Source: Jiella mangrovi
Lineage (GTDB): Bacteria; Pseudomonadota; Alphaproteobacteria; Rhizobiales; Rhizobiaceae
Direction: 5' to 3'
Assembly: GCF_017815135.1 (NCBI RefSeq)
Contig: NZ_JAGJCF010000002.1
Span: forward strand, 124,001 to 188,000
DNA: 64,000 nucleotides
Under the pieces are notes generated by a model. It did not search any database. It was not told where the DNA came from and was given only the letters and a program-made list of their open reading frames with translations. A program made the translations under genes and the position numbers. Below are positions 35,034 to 44,720 of the stretch, piece by piece (the stretch's first letter is position 1; each line of letters starts with the position of its first letter).

Positions 35034-35864
35034 TTGGCGCAATTATCGATCCGGCCCGGTGCTTGCACGCTGGCATGGACACGGGCCGCAAGCAGCGGCG
35101 TCGCCCTATCGCTCGCCCTACTCGCGCCGCTCTCGGCATCGGCGCAGGACGGGGCGACGCCAAGGGAAATCCCGAAGGGTTTCGTCCTGCCGGGCCCGGC
35201 GCCGACCAACGCACCGGCTGGCACAGGCAGTGCCGCTTCGCCAGGGTCCGACGCCGGCAGCTCGGGCGGCAGCACGGTCGGCGGCAAGGCCCAGAACCCG
35301 GTGGATTTTGCCACGGCCCCGAAGAAAGCCACGACCGACTGGCCCTGCATCCAGCGGCGCGTCGATCAGATCACCGCCGGCCAGATCTGGAGCGGCCCGC
35401 CACTCCCCGATCCCGCTTCCGTCGACGCGAGTGACGAAGTGAGCAGGCTGATTGATCAGGTGGCAGCGCGGCGCACGCCGCTCGCCGATGCCGAAACAGC
35501 CGTGAAGGACTATATCGAGGCGCTGCCGAAGGGCGAGCGCGAGGCGGCGGCCGCCGGCTTCGTCTCCGTCCTTCTCGATCGCCTCAACACCGAGCGCAGC
35601 CAGATCATGCGCGGGATCGAGCGTTACGGCGTCAAACAGAAGACGCTGGCGGCGCGGCTGCGCGAGGAGGCGAAAGCCTTCTCGACCCAGCAGAACAACC
35701 CGACCGCCAATCCGACAGCGCTCGACGACGCCCGTCAGCAGATGCTCTGGAACACCCGTGTCTTCAACGAAAGGCGGCAGTCGCTGAGCTATGTCTGCGA
35801 GGTGCCGACCCTCATCGAACAGCGCGCCTTCGCCCTTGGCAGGGCGGCGGGACAGGCGCTTTGA
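35034..35864 (+). CDS. Secreted protein of unknown function in the ABC cluster
   Basis: About 276 residues from TTG 35034, chosen because GGGAGG lies 7 bases upstream and the resulting N-terminus gives a good signal peptide ending SASAQ. A low-complexity Gly/Ser/Pro linker (about residues 55-85) precedes a helical domain with CIQRRVDQITAGQIWSGPPLP and ERSQIMRGIERYGVKQKTLA. I do not recognise a named domain. Its position after the permease matches the exported protein of unknown function that ends such clusters in other methylotrophs. Confidence 0.7.
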   Translation: MAQLSIRPGACTLAWTRAASSGVALSLALLAPLSASAQDGATPREIPKGFVLPGPAPTNAPAGTGSAASPGSDAGSSGGSTVGGKAQNPVDFATAPKKATTDWPCIQRRVDQITAGQIWSGPPLPDPASVDASDEVSRLIDQVAARRTPLADAETAVKDYIEALPKGEREAAAAGFVSVLLDRLNTERSQIMRGIERYGVKQKTLAARLREEAKAFSTQQNNPTANPTALDDARQQMLWNTRVFNERRQSLSYVCEVPTLIEQRAFALGRAAGQAL

Positions 35865-36304
35865 CGGTGAAAGGCGTTCACGAGGCTGAGGCGTCGCGCG
35901 GCGTCGGACGCAAGGGTGTGAGCATCACGCTGCGGGCCCTCGATAGCGACTACGCCATCAGCCGGCTTGCGCCCGATGATGCCATTCCCGGTTGGGCCGA
36001 CGGGCCGGGCTTCGTGTCGATCACCCGTACGCAGGACGAATTGTCGATCCTGTGTCTGGCCGAACGCGTCCCATCGGGAACGTCCACCGATCAGGGCTGG
36101 CGCTGCTTCCAGTTCGTCGGGCCCTTCGCCTTCGACGAAACCGGCATCGCCGCCGCCGTCCTGCAGCCGCTGGCCGAAGCGGATATCGGGATCTTCCTCG
36201 TCTCCTCCTTCGACACGGACTATCTGTTCGTGAAGATGGAGAATGCCGGCCGCACCGCGCAGGTGCTGACGTCGGCCGGGCACGTGGTCGAACACACCGA
36301 TTGA
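35861..36304 (+). CDS. ACT-domain protein (tandem ACT, CASTOR-like)
   Basis: 147 residues from TTG 35861, overlapping the previous stop (TTGA). The sequence, with LRALDSDYAISRLAPDDAIPGW, RTQDELSILCLAERVP, and DIGIFLVSSFDTDYLFVKMENAGRTAQVL, fits the paired ACT-domain family that binds amino acids or similar ligands. There is no catalytic domain. Why an ACT protein is coupled to a secreted-protein gene is unclear; the link may be transcriptional only. Confidence 0.78.
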   Translation: MTVKGVHEAEASRGVGRKGVSITLRALDSDYAISRLAPDDAIPGWADGPGFVSITRTQDELSILCLAERVPSGTSTDQGWRCFQFVGPFAFDETGIAAAVLQPLAEADIGIFLVSSFDTDYLFVKMENAGRTAQVLTSAGHVVEHTD

Positions 36305-36463
36305 TCGGCGATCGATCAGCGGGGCGCTTCGCTGGAGCGCCGTGCGTCCGAATGGGCCCACAGAGGCCGCTCTATCTTATTGAATCAACGCATCGTGCTT
36401 TTTAGAAAAGCGATTCCGATATTCGGGCCGATGCGGCAGGCCGGCGATGTTTTGAGGAAGGAC

Positions 36464-36539
<76 letters not shown>

Positions 36540-36618
36540 TCAGCCGTGGTGGAGATAAAACGTCGGCGGGCCGGATGCAACAGCAATCTTTGCCCGGCCC
36601 CGCCCGTCTTGTCGCCAA

Positions 36619-37458
36619 TCAGGCCGATGCCGTGATCTGCCCGGGTTTGTCGCCGCTCTCCCGGCCGACGAACCAGCGCACGGCCAGCATGACAGCGATC
36701 ACCGCCAGATAGGCTGCAAGCTCGCTCGCCGAGGGCTGCGAGGCGTAGCCGAACAGGACATGGGCGACGCGGCCCAAGAGGCTCTGCTCGGACAGGACCG
36801 GGCTCGTATCCCACAGTGGCGTCACCCAGCTGTTCAGCCAGCCGCCCTGCGCCAGAAAGCGCATCGCCTGTGCCGCGAGCCCGGCGGCGAGCAGCGTGAT
36901 CAGCCCGGAGAGGACGCCGAAGAGATAGCGCAGCGGGATGGCGATCAGGCCGAGATAGAGCAGCGCGGAGATCACCGCGCCACCTGCAATGCCGAGGAGC
37001 CCGCCCGAAACGATGCCGAGAGCCGTCGTCTGGCCGGCCGCCGCGACGCCGTAGAGAAACAGGACGACCTCCGAGCCCTCGCGCAGGACGGCGACGGCGC
37101 AGACGATGGCGAGCGCCATCAGCGACTTCTCGCCGGCCTTCACCTCCTCGCCGACGGCCTTGAGGCTTCTGGCCAGCTCGCGCCCATGGCTGGCCATCCA
37201 GGCATTGTGCCAGACCAGCATGACGACGGCGATGAGGAGGACCGCGGCATTGAGCGCCTCCTGGCCCGATCCCTCGAAGAGATCGGCGATCCCGCCGGCA
37301 AAGGCCGCGACGAGACAGGCGCCGATGAAGCCCGCGAAGATCCCGCCGGCGACATGCAAGCCGCGGCCGGCAAGGCCCCGAGTGGCGGCGAGGACGACGC
37401 CGACGACGAGACCGGCCTCGATGACCTCGCGAAAGACGATGACGAAGGCTGCCAGCAT
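36619..37458 (-). CDS. ftrC: FTR1-family iron permease (FtrC/EfeU type)
   Basis: 279 residues with seven predicted membrane helices. The two REXXE iron-binding motifs are intact: FREVIEAG near the N-terminus and LREGSEVVLF in the middle. In FtrABCD and EfeUOB systems this permease moves ferric iron, obtained after oxidation of ferrous iron, across the inner membrane. It is the last gene of a three-gene unit with a cupredoxin-like protein and a P19-like protein upstream. Confidence 0.92.
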   Translation of the reverse strand: MLAAFVIVFREVIEAGLVVGVVLAATRGLAGRGLHVAGGIFAGFIGACLVAAFAGGIADLFEGSGQEALNAAVLLIAVVMLVWHNAWMASHGRELARSLKAVGEEVKAGEKSLMALAIVCAVAVLREGSEVVLFLYGVAAAGQTTALGIVSGGLLGIAGGAVISALLYLGLIAIPLRYLFGVLSGLITLLAAGLAAQAMRFLAQGGWLNSWVTPLWDTSPVLSEQSLLGRVAHVLFGYASQPSASELAAYLAVIAVMLAVRWFVGRESGDKPGQITASA

Positions 37459-37462
37459 CGGA

Positions 37463-37807
37463 CTACTTCGCGACCACGATGCCGCGGGCGGTCGCGGCGT
37501 GATATTCCCCCATGAACTGATAGCGGCCCGGCACCAGCGGCTGGATGCGGATGATCCCGGTCTTTCCGCCCCCGACGACCTTCTCGACCCTCAGATCGGT
37601 CGAATCGAACTCGTCCGCCGTCTCGTCCTCATTGGTCAGCTTGATCTGGAAGCGCTGATTGGCCGGCACTTCAATCGTCGCAGGCGAGAATTTGTGATCC
37701 TTCAACGTCAGTTCGACGGTATGGACGTCGGCCGCACTGGCCGGCACATAGGCCAAGGCTGCGGCGCAGAAGGCCGCAATAACGGCGGGGCGAAACATCG
37801 GGGACAT
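37463..37807 (-). CDS. ftrB: Periplasmic cupredoxin-like protein (FtrB/EfeO N-domain type)
   Basis: About 114 residues from ATG 37807; the longer open frame upstream lacks similarity. The signal peptide ends YVPASAA. The mature cupredoxin domain has LTLKDHKFSPATIEVPANQRFQIKLTNED and DEFDSTDLRVEKVV, then PGRYQFMGEYH, which is the EfeO/FtrB pattern with a glutamate-rich site instead of a blue-copper Cys. It is thought to oxidise or hand over iron to the permease. It ends 4 bases before ftrC. Confidence 0.88.
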   Translation of the reverse strand: MSPMFRPAVIAAFCAAALAYVPASAADVHTVELTLKDHKFSPATIEVPANQRFQIKLTNEDETADEFDSTDLRVEKVVGGGKTGIIRIQPLVPGRYQFMGEYHAATARGIVVAK

Positions 37808-37875
37808 CGTCGGGTTTCCTGGTTCAGGGTCTTTGAGCTTGGCGCCCGCGTGCACGGGCGCCAGTTGCGCCGCCG

Positions 37876-38403
37876 TCAGCTGTGCTTGGCGGGATAATCG
37901 AACGTCCATGACACGGTGATCGGCTTCCACCAGTCCGGCACCCCCGTCGCCTTGTCGACGTGATGCAGGAAGCCGTTCACCGAGGGCGGTTCGATGACGT
38001 AGGTGGCCTTATATTTGCCAGGCCCGTTCATGGCAAAATTGTTGGCATAATGCGGTCCGTCGCCGGCCGTCATGGGGGCCAGGGGCTTGGTCTCGGAATA
38101 GGAACCGTCGGTCTTGGCTACGGTGGTCAGGATGCTGAGATAGGGGATCCAGGCATCCGGCGGAAAGCCATGGGCCTCCTTGTCGCCGGCATGGACGTCG
38201 ATCTCGACGTGGATCGCGTCCTTCGCCGTGCTCATGCCCGGCGCCACACCGCTCATCTCGATCCCGGTGAGATAGGCGGGCGAAAGCTGCATTCCCTCCT
38301 TCATCACCGGTTCGCCGATATAGAACTCGCCTGCCAGGGCGGGAGAGATCATGCCGGCGGCGGCAAGCACGCAGCCACCGAAAACCATCGTCTTCGCGAA
38401 CAT
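37876..38403 (-). CDS. ftrA: P19-type periplasmic iron-binding protein (FtrA)
   Basis: About 175 residues from ATG 38403, with AGGAAAGG as ribosome site. The signal peptide ends SPALAG. The mature domain has FYIGEPVMKEGMQLSPAYL, IHVEIDVHAGDKEAHGF and HYANNFAMNGPGKYKA, holding the Met, His and Glu residues that bind copper/iron in the P19/Tpd family. It is the first gene of the ferrous iron uptake unit. The upstream gap holds an AT-rich stretch that could carry an iron-regulator site, but no consensus is clear. Confidence 0.9.
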   Translation of the reverse strand: MFAKTMVFGGCVLAAAGMISPALAGEFYIGEPVMKEGMQLSPAYLTGIEMSGVAPGMSTAKDAIHVEIDVHAGDKEAHGFPPDAWIPYLSILTTVAKTDGSYSETKPLAPMTAGDGPHYANNFAMNGPGKYKATYVIEPPSVNGFLHHVDKATGVPDWWKPITVSWTFDYPAKHS

Positions 38404-38554
38404 ACTGGACCTTTCCTGCAAACACGACCCGACACGACTGGGCCGGGTCGCACGAATACACCCGCCCCGACTAAGCGGACAGTTTTGATCAGATTAAATT
38501 TCGGTCAGGTTGGATGCGTTCGAGACTACGCCGGACCGGCAGGCAGGGCAGAGC

Positions 38555-39304
38555 TCACCGCCCTCGCTTGAAGCTACCCAGAATGCCCCGGACGATAGCC
38601 GTCGTCACCGTCGAGGCGACGGTCCGGCCGACCTGTTTCATGATCGTCTCTGTCACGGTCTGGCGCTGATAGCCGGATGAGCGAGTGGTGCGGCGGGGGG
38701 CTCGGCGTCGCGCTGGCGTGTCGTCCCTGTCATCGTAGTCCGCGGCATCGTCCCGACCATCGCCGCCAAGCCCGAAGTCTGGGATCTGGAAGCCGGTCCG
38801 TGTGCGCCGTGTCTGCGGCACGGAAGCGCCGCCGCCCCAAGGCCCCCGGCCCTCGCCTTCGCGGCCATTGGCCCGTCGCCTCGCGGCCTCGGCTCGCGCT
38901 TCCTGCTGCGAGCCTTCTGCCGCCTCGCGCTGGTGGGCGATCTCGGCCTCCTTCGCGCGCTCCTCTTCCTCGCGTTTCAGATCCTGTTCGGCCCGCTCGA
39001 CGAGCATTTCATAGGCGGATTCGGAATCGATCGCATGGTCGTAAAGCCCGGCCACCGGGCTCTGCCGCTGCGTCTCGGCCCTTTCTTCGTCGCTGACCGG
39101 ACCGAGCCTTGCGGCCGGCGGGCGAATCAGCGTGCGCTGGACGCCGTGAACAAGCTGCGGCGTCGCCATATCGGCGACGCACGCTTCATCCATCGCCGTG
39201 CAATCGCGGCCGTCCTCTTGTGGTAAATTCGGCCGGTCTCGCGTAAGGTCCCTGTCGAGAGGGACAATCCGAAATTCAGCCAGCGTGGTGGGTCGCGCTG
39301 GCAT
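38555..39304 (-). pseudogene. 5'-truncated HerA-like helicase (YjgR/DUF853), C-terminal remnant
   Basis: The frame encodes 249 residues. From about residue 40 it matches only the C-terminal part of YjgR/DUF853 HerA-like ATPases: RTLIRPPAARLGPVSDEERAE, SPVAGLYDHAIDSESAYEMLVERA, a long charged helix, and the terminal RQTVTETIMKQVGRTVASTVTTAIVRGILGSFKR. The ATPase core (Walker A and B, about 300 residues) is missing, and a histidine kinase gene on the other strand begins where it would be. The first 40 residues have no match. It is either a dead remnant or a tail-only gene. Confidence 0.7.
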
Positions 39305-39331
39305 GCTGCAGATGCTTGGGACGAAGCAGCC

Positions 39332-41101
39332 GTGAGCGTTGACACGCGATCAGAGGGACACTCGGCCGCAAATGGCACGAAGCATCGCAGTTTCGTGCCT
39401 GCGGGGCGATGGCGAAGGCTTGCCGCGTGGCGCTTTTGGCGCCGGCCGCGGCTGCTCGTCCATCTCATCGGCTTCGCATTGATCGTCGTCGTCCCGGCGC
39501 TTCTTTTCAGCGCCTTCCTGATCGTCCAGTTCTCACAGCAGCAGCAGGAGATCGCGGCGGCCCAGGTCAACGACACCGCCGAGATCGTCTCGAACGCCAT
39601 CGATCGCGAAATCTACGGGCTGGTGACGTCCGGCCGGGTCCTGGCGGCCTCCCCGACACTGATCGACGGTCCGCTCTCGCAGTTCAGCGAAAGGACGGTC
39701 GCGGCCCTCGCCGGAACATTCACCACGGCCGAACTCGTCGATCGCGACATGTCCGTCCTCGTCGACACCCACGAGACATTTCCCCCGCCGCAAGCCCGTT
39801 TCCCCGATCCGACCCTGGTCAAGAAGGTGTTCGACACCCGCAACTGGGTGATTTCCGGCGTCAGCTTCCGCAAACGACGCGGGCAGTTCGTCTATCAGGT
39901 GGCCCTGCCCGTCATGATTGGCGGCAACGTGAAATATGCCCTCGTCCTGTCGAAGGCGACGACCTCGTTCGAGGCGGTCATCGCCGACCGCAACCTGCCC
40001 AGTCGCTGGTCGGCGATCATCAAGGACGGGGCCGGCAAGCGGGTCTTCGCGGCGGTCACCAGCGACGGCCGCATGCGGGCGCGCCAGTCGGTGTCATACG
40101 ACAACCCCTCGATCATCGAGACGGTCGGCAATGTCGGGATGGGCACCGATCTGATCGAAGCTTCGACGGTATCGAGCCTGTCGAACTGGACGACGACGGT
40201 CGCCGTTCCAAGCGCCGTGATCGGCCGCCCGGTGATGCGGTCCTGGATGCTTCTCGTCGGCGCCGGGGCGGTGCTGCTTGCCTTCTCCGTCGCGCTGGGG
40301 ATCACCTTCGGCCGCCGCCTCGCCGACCCGATCCTCAAGCTTTCCCGGCAGGCCGAGCAGATCGGCCGCGGCGAACCGGCGACGATGATTTCCACCGACA
40401 TCGCCGAAATCGCCCAGGTCTCCAAGGTTCTGGCCCAGGCCTCTCGCGAGCGGCGCGAATCCGAGGAGCAGAACCGGTTCCTCATGCGCGAGATGAGCCA
40501 CCGCGCCAAGAACCAGTACGCGCTCATCGCCGCCATCGCCCGGCGCGCGGCCAATGAGAGCGCCGACACGACGCAGTTCCTCGAGACACTGTCCGAGGCG
40601 CTCGGCTCGCTCGCCCGCTCAGCCGACCTCCTGTCATCGGGCGACTGGCAGAGCGTCTCCATGGTCGATCTGGTGAAGACCCAGCTTCAGGCCTTCGGCT
40701 CCAGCAGCGACCAGATCGTCCAGGACGGGCCGCCTCTCACCATCAACCCGACGGCCGCACAGACCATCGGCCTCGCCCTTCACGAACTTGCCACCAACGC
40801 CGCGAAATACGGCGCCCTCTCGGTGCCCGAAGGCAAGGTCCAGATCACCTGGTCGACGGACGACAAGCTGACCCTCTGCTGGCGCGAAAGCGGCGGCCCG
40901 ACGGTAACCAAGCCCCGACGCTCGGGCTTCGGCACGCTCGTCACCCAGAAAATGACGGCACGCGGGCTGGGCGGAACCGTCGACATGGATTATGCGCCGG
41001 CCGGCGTCGTGTGGACATTGACCGTGCCGATCGATTCCGTTCGCCCGCGCCCCGATCCGGCTCAGGGTAACGAGCGGAACAGCGTGAAAGAGACCGGATG
41101 A
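39332..41101 (+). CDS. HWE-type membrane sensor histidine kinase
   Basis: 589 residues from GTG 39332. Helices at about 41-66 and 304-326 enclose a periplasmic sensor of about 235 residues, probably a double-Cache fold (SFRKRRGQFVYQVALPVM). HAMP follows at 327-375. The kinase has REMSHRAKNQYALIAAIARR with the phospho-His at about 390, and the HWE ATPase features LHELATNAAKYGALS and WRESGGP, ending GFGTLVTQKM. HWE kinases in this order often serve general stress or light responses. No response regulator is adjacent; its stop overlaps corA. Confidence 0.9.
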   Translation: MSVDTRSEGHSAANGTKHRSFVPAGRWRRLAAWRFWRRPRLLVHLIGFALIVVVPALLFSAFLIVQFSQQQQEIAAAQVNDTAEIVSNAIDREIYGLVTSGRVLAASPTLIDGPLSQFSERTVAALAGTFTTAELVDRDMSVLVDTHETFPPPQARFPDPTLVKKVFDTRNWVISGVSFRKRRGQFVYQVALPVMIGGNVKYALVLSKATTSFEAVIADRNLPSRWSAIIKDGAGKRVFAAVTSDGRMRARQSVSYDNPSIIETVGNVGMGTDLIEASTVSSLSNWTTTVAVPSAVIGRPVMRSWMLLVGAGAVLLAFSVALGITFGRRLADPILKLSRQAEQIGRGEPATMISTDIAEIAQVSKVLAQASRERRESEEQNRFLMREMSHRAKNQYALIAAIARRAANESADTTQFLETLSEALGSLARSADLLSSGDWQSVSMVDLVKTQLQAFGSSSDQIVQDGPPLTINPTAAQTIGLALHELATNAAKYGALSVPEGKVQITWSTDDKLTLCWRESGGPTVTKPRRSGFGTLVTQKMTARGLGGTVDMDYAPAGVVWTLTVPIDSVRPRPDPAQGNERNSVKETG

Positions 41102-42138
41102 TCGACACCTATTCGTTCGATGGCGCCAAAGTCGTCCATGCGACGGCCACGGCGCACGAACTGTCCGACGGCGCCATCTGGATCGATCTTCACTCCCCCT
41201 CTCCCGAAGAAGTCGCCGCTGTGGAAGCGCTTTGCGCCATCGCGATCCCGACCCGCGAGGAAATGAGCGAGATCGAGGTCTCGAGCCGGCTCTATTCGGA
41301 GGATGGCGCGGACGTGATGACGGCGAGCGTCGTCCACGGCGTCCAGACCGGCAAGCCGGCCTTCGCGCCGGTCACGTTCCTGCTCGCTCGCGGGCGTCTC
41401 GTGACGGTGCGCTACAGCGAACCGAAGAGCTTTCAGATCTTCGTCTCCAAGCTCTGCCGCGATCCCGCCGTTCTGCCGCCGCATCAGGAAGCGGCAGAGG
41501 CCGGCGAGATCGCCCGCTCCGTCGGAAAGGCGCCGACGGCCGAGCAGCTCCTCGTCGGGCTTCTCGAGACCGTCGTCGATCGGATGGCCGACCTCTTGGA
41601 GCTGATCTCGGCCGATCTCGACAAGATCGGCGACGACATCTTCTCTTCGTCGGCGCAGAAGAAGCCGACGGGAACCGCCGACTTCAAGAAGCTCCTGCAG
41701 CGGATCGGCGCCGCCGGCGATCTGACCTCGCGGGTTCGCGAAAGTCTGGCGACGCTCGACCGGCTCCTGCCCTTCATGCAGCTCGTGCTCGACCGCAAGA
41801 AGGGCAACGGCATGAAGGACGGCAAGGCGCGGGTGAAGGTCATGGCCCGCGACATCCACTCGCTCAACGATTTCGTCTCCTTTCTGTCCAACAAGACCAC
41901 CTTCCTCCTCGACACCACGGTCGGCATGATCTCGATCGAGCAGAACGCGATCATCAAGATCTTCTCGGTCGCCGCCGTCGCCTTCCTGCCGCCGACGCTG
42001 GTCGCCTCGATCTACGGCATGAACTTCCACGACATGCCGGAGCTCGACTGGGCTTACGGATACCCCTATGCGCTGATCTTGATGGCGGTCTCGGCGCTCC
42101 TTCCGATGATCTACTTCCGTTACAAGAACTGGCTTTGA
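41098..42138 (+). CDS. corA: CorA-family magnesium/cobalt transporter
   Basis: 346 residues. The large N-terminal cytoplasmic domain is followed by two C-terminal membrane helices, with the pore motif YGMNF in ASIYGMNFHDMPELDW between them. The stretch ATLDRLLPFMQLVL and the RDIHSLNDFVSFLSNKTTFLLD helix before the membrane are typical. It conducts Mg2+ and related divalent cations. ATG 41098 overlaps the kinase stop (ATGA), an unusual coupling of a kinase to an ion channel. Confidence 0.94.
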   Translation: MIDTYSFDGAKVVHATATAHELSDGAIWIDLHSPSPEEVAAVEALCAIAIPTREEMSEIEVSSRLYSEDGADVMTASVVHGVQTGKPAFAPVTFLLARGRLVTVRYSEPKSFQIFVSKLCRDPAVLPPHQEAAEAGEIARSVGKAPTAEQLLVGLLETVVDRMADLLELISADLDKIGDDIFSSSAQKKPTGTADFKKLLQRIGAAGDLTSRVRESLATLDRLLPFMQLVLDRKKGNGMKDGKARVKVMARDIHSLNDFVSFLSNKTTFLLDTTVGMISIEQNAIIKIFSVAAVAFLPPTLVASIYGMNFHDMPELDWAYGYPYALILMAVSALLPMIYFRYKNWL

Positions 42139-42292
42139 GGCGGCGATTTCGGGCGCGCCTGCGGCGCGCGGCCGAAGGGGCCACGAGAGTGAACGCTGCG
42201 GTCAGGACATGGCCGGGCTCTTTACCCGGCCCGGCGCAGCGACCATTTCATAAGACAGACATATCCTGACCATCCGGACCCGGAGCCAAGCG

Positions 42293-43300
<1,008 letters not shown>

Positions 43301-43311
43301 GGGCCGGGGCG

Positions 43312-43349
43312 GACGGGGAAGCCTCGATGTCCCCTTCGAGGGCCCCGTC
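43312..43349. terminator. Two-tier hairpin after the LLM oxidoreductase gene
   Basis: Outer stem GACGGGG (43312-43318) with CCCCGTC (43343-43349) and inner stem CCTCGA (43322-43327) with TCGAGG (43336-43341). It begins 12 bases after the upstream stop. There is no T-run, so it would be a weak or factor-assisted terminator, or an RNA processing structure. The rest of the gap to 43458 shows nothing else. Confidence 0.45.
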
Positions 43350-43457
43350 ACGGAGGAAGTCGTCTCGCCCGTAGCCGCAGGCGGCTTTTGCTTCCCGTGA
43401 GAGTGCGGTAGAGCCTCGGTTCGAAGGAAACCAACCCTCATCGTTGCGGGAGTTAGC

Positions 43458-44720
43458 ATGATCAAGCGCCGGCTCGTCTGCTGTTTTCCCGGCTTCGAAC
43501 CGATGCGGGCAGACGCCCATCTGAGGCGGTTTCGGCGCGGAGCGGAAGGCGCTGCAGCCCTGTGGGACCTAACCATCGGCGTCGAGGAGCCGGCGAGCGA
43601 CACCGGGCCGGACGGTCTGTTCCCGAGCCTCAACGTGCGGCTCGGCGGTGCGGCCGTCGGTAACGCCCCATGGCGGACCGACACCAGAATCGTCTTCTTC
43701 GACTGGGGAGACCTCATCCTCGCCTATGGCGCGAGGCCGGTCTTAAAACGCTATCTCTCCGGTTATGTCGCGCTCGCCGACTTTTTTCTTTCCGGCACCG
43801 TCTTTCGCTATTTCCGCGTCAGCTGGCGCTATGGTCTTTTCTACCTCTTTCCCGTTCTCCTGCTCGTGATGGCGATGCTCTTGAGCAGTCTCGCCGGATG
43901 GAGTGTGGCGGTGATCGCGGGAATCTTCGTCGCCATTATCGGCGAAACCGCGCCTTCGGTGATCGGAGCTGCAACCGCCGTCGCCCTCGTCATCGGCCTG
44001 CCCTACATCGCCAATCGCCGGCTGCATCTCCTGACAGCGCTCGACGACTGGGCCATGGCCCGCGACATATGCCGCGACAAGAACCCCGCCATCAAAGAGC
44101 GCATCCGCCTGCAGGCGCGGGAGCTGGAGCGGATGCTCTCTGAGGCTGCCGCTACCCCCGGCACCGAACTCGTGGTCGCCGCCCACAGCCTTGGGGCGAT
44201 CCTCGCCGTCACGGCGCTCGACGAGGCGCTGAGCCGGCCGCGGCTCGCCGGTCTGCAGCCGCATGTCCTGACCGTCGGCTCCAGCCTGATGAAGACCGCG
44301 CTGCATCCGGCCTCCCGCAGCCAGCGTGCCGCCGTCGCCCGGCTCGTCACCGAGCGTCTGCTGCCATGGACCGACTGCCAGGCTCTTCTGGATCCGATCA
44401 ACTTCTACAAATCCAATCCCGCAACCTCCCTCGGCATCGAGGCGGGGCGTGCGCCTCGCGTCGCGCGCGTTCATTTCAGGAAGCTCGTGAAGCCCGAGAC
44501 CTACAAGCGCATCAAGCGCGACTTCTTCCGCCTGCACCGCCAGTTCGTGCTGCCCGTCGAACGGCGCGCGCCCTATTCCTTCCACATGCTGCTCACCGGC
44601 CCGCATCCCCTCGGTGACTTCGCCTATGAGGCGAGCATCGACCGCCCGCCGCTGAAGGCGCTGCCCGAACCACCGAGAGACATCTCCGTCCGCGCTTCTG
44701 TCGACGGGGGCGGCGCATGA
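43458..44720 (+). CDS. Membrane-associated putative serine hydrolase, unknown function
   Basis: 420 residues from ATG 43458 with GCGGGAG upstream. An N-terminal part with an early strand (LVCCFPGFEP) resembling an alpha/beta hydrolase start is interrupted by two or three membrane helices at about 115-190 (LFYLFPVLLLVMAMLL and following). The second half has ELVVAAHSLGAILAVTALDEA, where A-H-S-L-G is a lipase-like nucleophile elbow with Ser, though the usual first Gly is Ala. I do not recognise a named family with certainty. The gene is coupled to an ICMT-like methyltransferase by ATGA. Confidence 0.7.
   Translation: MIKRRLVCCFPGFEPMRADAHLRRFRRGAEGAAALWDLTIGVEEPASDTGPDGLFPSLNVRLGGAAVGNAPWRTDTRIVFFDWGDLILAYGARPVLKRYLSGYVALADFFLSGTVFRYFRVSWRYGLFYLFPVLLLVMAMLLSSLAGWSVAVIAGIFVAIIGETAPSVIGAATAVALVIGLPYIANRRLHLLTALDDWAMARDICRDKNPAIKERIRLQARELERMLSEAAATPGTELVVAAHSLGAILAVTALDEALSRPRLAGLQPHVLTVGSSLMKTALHPASRSQRAAVARLVTERLLPWTDCQALLDPINFYKSNPATSLGIEAGRAPRVARVHFRKLVKPETYKRIKRDFFRLHRQFVLPVERRAPYSFHMLLTGPHPLGDFAYEASIDRPPLKALPEPPRDISVRASVDGGGA

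Noticed and set aside
38440-38520. Iron-responsive (Irr/RirA) box upstream of ftrA
   Set aside because: An AT-rich stretch with TGA and TCA triplets exists, but spacing and core do not fit either consensus.
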